A DNA stretch of 64,000 bases, from NCBI GenBank assembly GCA_934129895.1, contig CAKOWY010000001.1, positions 124,001 through 188,000 on the forward strand, read 5' to 3'. Source of the DNA: an uncultured Clostridia bacterium. Lineage in GTDB: Bacteria; Bacillota; Clostridia; TANB77; CAG-508. Below are positions 61,401-64,000 of this stretch, one piece after another. The position numbers were made by a program, and so were the translations under genes. Positions within the stretch are counted from its first letter, which is position 1; each line of letters starts with the position of its first letter. The notes beneath the pieces are model-generated. The model worked only from the letters and a program-made list of their open reading frames with translations, searched no databases and was not told the DNA's origin.

Positions 61401-64000
61401 TAATGTTAATGTAATTTCTTCTGAATTGATATGTGTTTTTCCACCATCTACCCATGTTTTTGTTCCTGTTACATCCATTTTGTTATCTATATTTGACATT
61501 ATATTTATAAAGTTTCTTCCATCTACTCTTGTTGTATATCCTTTTACTGGATTTTCTGCAACTTTATACTCATATAAATATCCTTCTGAATCATATCTAT
61601 TAAGTTCACTAAATGTATAAGTATTTCCATCCCATGTTGGTGTTGCAACTATAGTTTCTTCAACACTTCCTGGTTTTGTACTTGTTCTTGTTAATACTAA
61701 TGTAATTTCTGTTGCATTATTATGTGCTTTTCCACCATCTATCCATGTCTTTGTTCCTGTTATACTAAATTTATTATTTATACTTGATATTATATTTATA
61801 AAATTATTCTTATTTGATATTGTAGTATAACCATCCATTTTACTTTCTGATACTTTATAAGTATATAGATATCCTTCTGTGTCATATTTTGGTAATCCAT
61901 TAAATGTATAAGTATTTCCATTCCATGTTGGTGTTATTTCTACTGTTTCTTTTACACTTCCTGGCTTAGCACTTGTTCTTGTTAATGTTAATGAAATTTC
62001 CTCTGAATTGATATGTGTTTTTCCACCATCTATCCATGTTTTTGTTCCTGTTACATTTATTGTATCATTTATATTTGACATTATATTTATGAAGTTTCTT
62101 CCATCTACATTTGTTGTATATTCATCTATTGCATTTTCTGTAACTTTATATTCATATAAATATCCTTCTGTGTCATATTTTGCTAAATTGCTAAATGTAT
62201 AAGTATTTCCATTCCATACAACTGTTGCCTCTACTTTTTCTTCAACACTTCCTGTTTTGGTACTTGTTCTTGTTAATACTAGTGTAATTTCTGTTGCATT
62301 ATTATGTGTTTTTCCTCCATCTACCCATGTCTTTGTTCCGCTTATTTCTATTTTGTCATTTATTTCTGACATTGTATTTGTGAAGTTTCTTCCATCTTGA
62401 ACTGTTGTATATCCATATATTGCATCTTCTACAACTTTATATGTATATAAATATCCTTCTGTATCATATTTTGATAATCCATTAAATGTATAAGTATTTC
62501 CATTCCATGTTGGTGTTGCAACTATAGTTTCTTCAACACTTCCTGGTTTTGCACTTATTCTTGTTAATGTTAACGCAATTTCTTCTGAATTGATGTGTGT
62601 TTTTCCTCCATCTACCCATGTTTTTGTTCCTGTTACATTTATCTTGTCATCTATATTTGACATTATATTTATGAAATTTCTTCCATCTACATTTGTTGTA
62701 TATTCATCTATTGCATTTTCTGAAACTTTATATTCATATAAATATCCTTCTGTATCATATTTTGATAAATTACTAAATGTATAAGTGTTTCCATCCCATG
62801 TTGGTGTTGCTTCTACTGTTTCTTCAACACTTCCTGGTTTTGTACTTGTTCTTGTTAATGCTAGTATAATTTCTGTTGTATTATTATGTGTTTTTCCTCC
62901 ATCTACCCATGTCTTTGTTCCGCTTATTTCTATTTTGTCATTTATTTCTGACATTGTATTTGTGAAGTTTCTTCCATCTTGAACTGTTGTATATCCATAT
63001 ATTGCATCTTCTACAACTTTATATGTATATAAATATCCTTCTGTATCATATTTTGCTAAATTACTAAATGTATATGTATTTCCATTCCATGCTGGTGTTA
63101 CTTCTACTGTTTCTTCAACACTTCCTGCTTTTGCACTTATTCTTGTTAATGTTAACGCAATTTCTTCTGAATTGATATGTGTTTTTCCACCATCTACCCA
63201 TGTTTTTGTTCCTGTTACATCTATTTTGTCGTCTATATTTGACATTATATTTATGAAGTTTCTTCCATCTACATTTGTTGTATATCCATATATTGCATTT
63301 TCTGAAACTTTATATTCATATAAATATCCTTCTGTATCATATTTTGCTAAATTACTAAATGTATATGTATTTCCATTCCATACAACTGTTGCTTCTACTG
63401 TTTCTTCAACACTTCCTGGTTTTGTACTTGTTCTTGTTAATACTAATTTAATTTCTGTTGCATTATTATGTGTTTTTCCACCATCTACCCATGTCTTTGT
63501 TCCGCTTATTTCTATTTTGTCATTTATTTCTGACATTGTATTTGTGAAGTTATTTCCAGATGTTGTTGTATCATATCCTTTTATTTCTGTTTCTGATACT
63601 TTATATGTATATACATATCCTTTTGCATCATATTTTGATAGATTACTAAATGTATAAGTATTTCCATTCCATGTTGGTGTTGCTTCTACTGTTTCTTCAA
63701 CACTTCCTGATTTTGCACTTGCTCTTGTTAATACCAATATAATTTCTTTAGCATTATCATGTAGCTTTCCACCATCTACCCATGTCTTTGTTCCGCTTAC
63801 TTCTATTTTGTCATTTATTTCTGACATTGTATTTGTGAAATTATTTCCATCTTGCTCTGTTGTATAATCATTTACTTTATTTTCTGTTACTTTATATATA
63901 TACAAATATCCTTCTGCATCATATTTATCTAAATCACTAAATGTATAAGTATTTCCATTCCATACAACTGTTGCCTCAACTGTTTCTTCAACACTTTCTA
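58470..64000 (-). CDS. Giant Cna-B-like repeat surface protein (5' end outside window)
   Basis: At least 1842 residues are visible; the frame runs open to the window edge (first full codon at 63998), so the ATG at 63905 is internal. Thirteen near-identical 97-residue units (GTKTWVDGGK... to ...NTMSEINDKIE) are followed by one divergent unit (GTKIWEDNENAYG). Next come a DUF11/isopeptide-like domain (LPSGIVIEDNW), a unique domain, and a charged Lys/Glu/Ser/Thr-rich tail. It ends KFTVETSED with no LPxTG motif, membrane helix or basic tail. Cna-B units normally form rigid stalks locked by isopeptide bonds. How it attaches to the cell is not evident from this end. Confidence 0.9.
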   Translation of the reverse strand, partial: ESVEETVEATVVWNGNTYTFSDLDKYDAEGYLYIYKVTENKVNDYTTEQDGNNFTNTMSEINDKIEVSGTKTWVDGGKLHDNAKEIILVLTRASAKSGSVEETVEATPTWNGNTYTFSNLSKYDAKGYVYTYKVSETEIKGYDTTTSGNNFTNTMSEINDKIEISGTKTWVDGGKTHNNATEIKLVLTRTSTKPGSVEETVEATVVWNGNTYTFSNLAKYDTEGYLYEYKVSENAIYGYTTNVDGRNFINIMSNIDDKIDVTGTKTWVDGGKTHINSEEIALTLTRISAKAGSVEETVEVTPAWNGNTYTFSNLAKYDTEGYLYTYKVVEDAIYGYTTVQDGRNFTNTMSEINDKIEISGTKTWVDGGKTHNNTTEIILALTRTSTKPGSVEETVEATPTWDGNTYTFSNLSKYDTEGYLYEYKVSENAIDEYTTNVDGRNFINIMSNIDDKINVTGTKTWVDGGKTHINSEEIALTLTRISAKPGSVEETIVATPTWNGNTYTFNGLSKYDTEGYLYTYKVVEDAIYGYTTVQDGRNFTNTMSEINDKIEISGTKTWVDGGKTHNNATEITLVLTRTSTKTGSVEEKVEATVVWNGNTYTFSNLAKYDTEGYLYEYKVTENAIDEYTTNVDGRNFINIMSNINDTINVTGTKTWIDGGKTHINSEEISLTLTRTSAKPGSVKETVEITPTWNGNTYTFNGLPKYDTEGYLYTYKVSESKMDGYTTISNKNNFINIISSINNKFSITGTKTWIDGGKAHNNATEITLVLTRTSTKPGSVEETIVATPTWDGNTYTFSELNRYDSEGYLYEYKVAENPVKGYTTRVDGRNFINIMSNIDNKMDVTGTKTWVDGGKTHINSEEITLTLTRISAKAGSVEETVEVTPAWNGNIYTFSNLAKYDAEGYLYTYKVSEAQIRGYETTTSGNNFTNTMSEINDKIEISGTKTWVDGGKTHNNAGEITLVLTRTSTKPGSVEETVEATVVWDGNTYTFSNLSKYDTEGYLYKYKVSENAINEYTTKVDGRNFINIMSNIDETINVTGTKTWVDGGKQHNNATEITLVLTRTSAKAGSVEETIEVTPTWDGNTYTFNGLSKYDAKGYLYTYKVSEVQIKGYDTTTSGNNFTNTMSNISETINVTGTKTWVDGGKTHTNAKEITLVLTRTSTKPGSVEETVVAIPTWDGNTYTFNDLAKYDTEGYLYEYKVVENAIDGYTTVQDGRNFINTISDINEKINVIGTKTWIDGGREHDNTTEITLVLTRTSTKPGSVEEIVEVTPTWNGSTYTFSNLTKYDAEGYLYTYKVAENPIDGYTTKVNGYNFTNTMSEINDTIDISGTKIWEDNENAYGTRPTSITVNLLQNGTKVASKKVTSADNWRYSFTDMPKYDAKGYLYTYTVTENAVSNYNTSVNGYNITNRLKLSLTKRATDKNGNIITELIYDSKSEASRKFNYVLTVTGQGQQKVTDVLPSGIVIEDNWSADNVTVTTDTTTGRQKITWNVNLTDDAADELIIPVIATEKVFEGKETESEIVKSVLNLNFHNAGSTGKGNKDYNSKKVNIFLRALGNADPSTDDGYIYAGQTTIATRYINEIKNASGQAKFVSGYDDAKVNSILSTKNTTQIEKMLTDFSKDNESSTGLGKYISGGLPSVATIRQNIKTLYSDKIELTDTQIILWYKVPYSVDEEVARNYVITDKENGNKKLVDKTINLPNCGYHIDGLIVDIKDLGGYIPEGTKVSVKNVANLGKMTSEATVDIIYEKKLSESKVSSQELVSDDIEVNVEEHIKQSEEPISKVEKKTVVNEKITKTDITTPSNTTKNVVSNTEQVVEKKDDEKVTASKESKFTVETSED
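60012..64000 (-). repeat. 291-bp tandem repeat array encoding Cna-B-like units
   Basis: Thirteen complete 291-bp units lie between 60012 and 63794, and another enters from the window edge. Over much of the array two unit types alternate. One carries KTHINSEEI...ISAK and the other KTHNNATEI...TSTKPG, giving a 582-bp higher-order period. The pattern weakens toward the C-terminal end, where units 10-13 are all of the second type. Confidence 0.93.

Noticed and set aside
60012..63794. The 291-bp direct repeats considered as a CRISPR or satellite array
   Set aside because: The units are in one long coding frame, far too long for CRISPR repeats, and have no unique spacers.
60012..63800. Repeated plus-strand frames of 60-160 codons across the Cna-B array
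   Set aside because: They recur every 291 or 582 bp as mirror frames of the repeat and lack ribosome sites.

Overview
The window is about 64 kb of very AT-rich DNA, roughly one quarter to one third G+C by eye. It most likely comes from a spore-forming anaerobic Clostridia-type Firmicute, probably an uncultured gut lineage. Spore genes are present: a GerA germinant-receptor subunit, a CotF-like coat protein and yabP-yabQ-divIC. So are oxygen-defence proteins typical of anaerobes: two rubrerythrins, desulfoferrodoxin and a fossil flavodiiron gene. Regulation is of Gram-positive type: a T-box on valS, CIRCE on htpG, a programmed frameshift in prfB and extended -10 promoters. Most genes lie on the minus strand. 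No tRNA or rRNA was seen; a complete tmRNA is present.

Layout. 1-2.4 kb holds a permease-ATPase-permease ABC exporter, with the last permease cut by the window edge. 2.4-3.7 kb holds rubrerythrin, desulfoferrodoxin and an fprA remnant. 3.7-6.6 kb holds a small membrane-anchored protein, a CPBP protease, a RhuM-like protein and a truncated import ATPase. 6.7-9.9 kb holds a short aspartokinase, prfB and a transglutaminase-like protein. 10-11.7 kb is an orphan gerA on the plus strand. 11.7-15.9 kb holds a 150-residue unknown and a ~1240-residue protein that joins degenerate helical repeats to a nucleotidyltransferase domain. 16-18.7 kb holds a second rubrerythrin, a LysR regulator and a MoaA-like radical SAM protein.

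18.8-26.4 kb is a four-gene Wadjet-type (JetD-A-B-C) SMC defence operon with tightly coupled genes. 26.6-34.5 kb holds an Ig-like membrane protein, spore coat genes, rho, divIC-yabQ-yabP, a GC-rich micro-island and a T-box-controlled epimerase-valS operon. 34.5-38.6 kb holds a dicarboxylate/amino-acid symporter, htpG (CIRCE) and deoD. 38.6-41 kb is a thioester-domain surface adhesin that ends at a sorting-like motif. 41.2-47.8 kb is an operon encoding a tandem-HTH protein, miaB, mutS and a second transglutaminase-like protein. 47.8-53.8 kb holds a two-component system, a hydrolase and an ABC exporter.

53.9-55.1 kb holds ssrA followed by a GC-rich orphan gene with its own strong promoter. 55-58.4 kb holds a deaminase, a frameshifted M14 peptidase, trmB, a frameshifted DUF5662-like gene and a small helical protein. 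From 58.5 kb to the edge runs a giant Cna-B-like repeat protein with at least 13 near-identical 97-residue units, arranged partly as a two-unit higher-order repeat.

The most notable items are the helical-repeat/nucleotidyltransferase protein, the jetD-first Wadjet operon, the multi-HTH protein with a promoter dyad, the two cell-surface proteins lacking a normal sorting tail, and the GC-rich orphan genes. All family assignments come from reading motifs; no database search was run.
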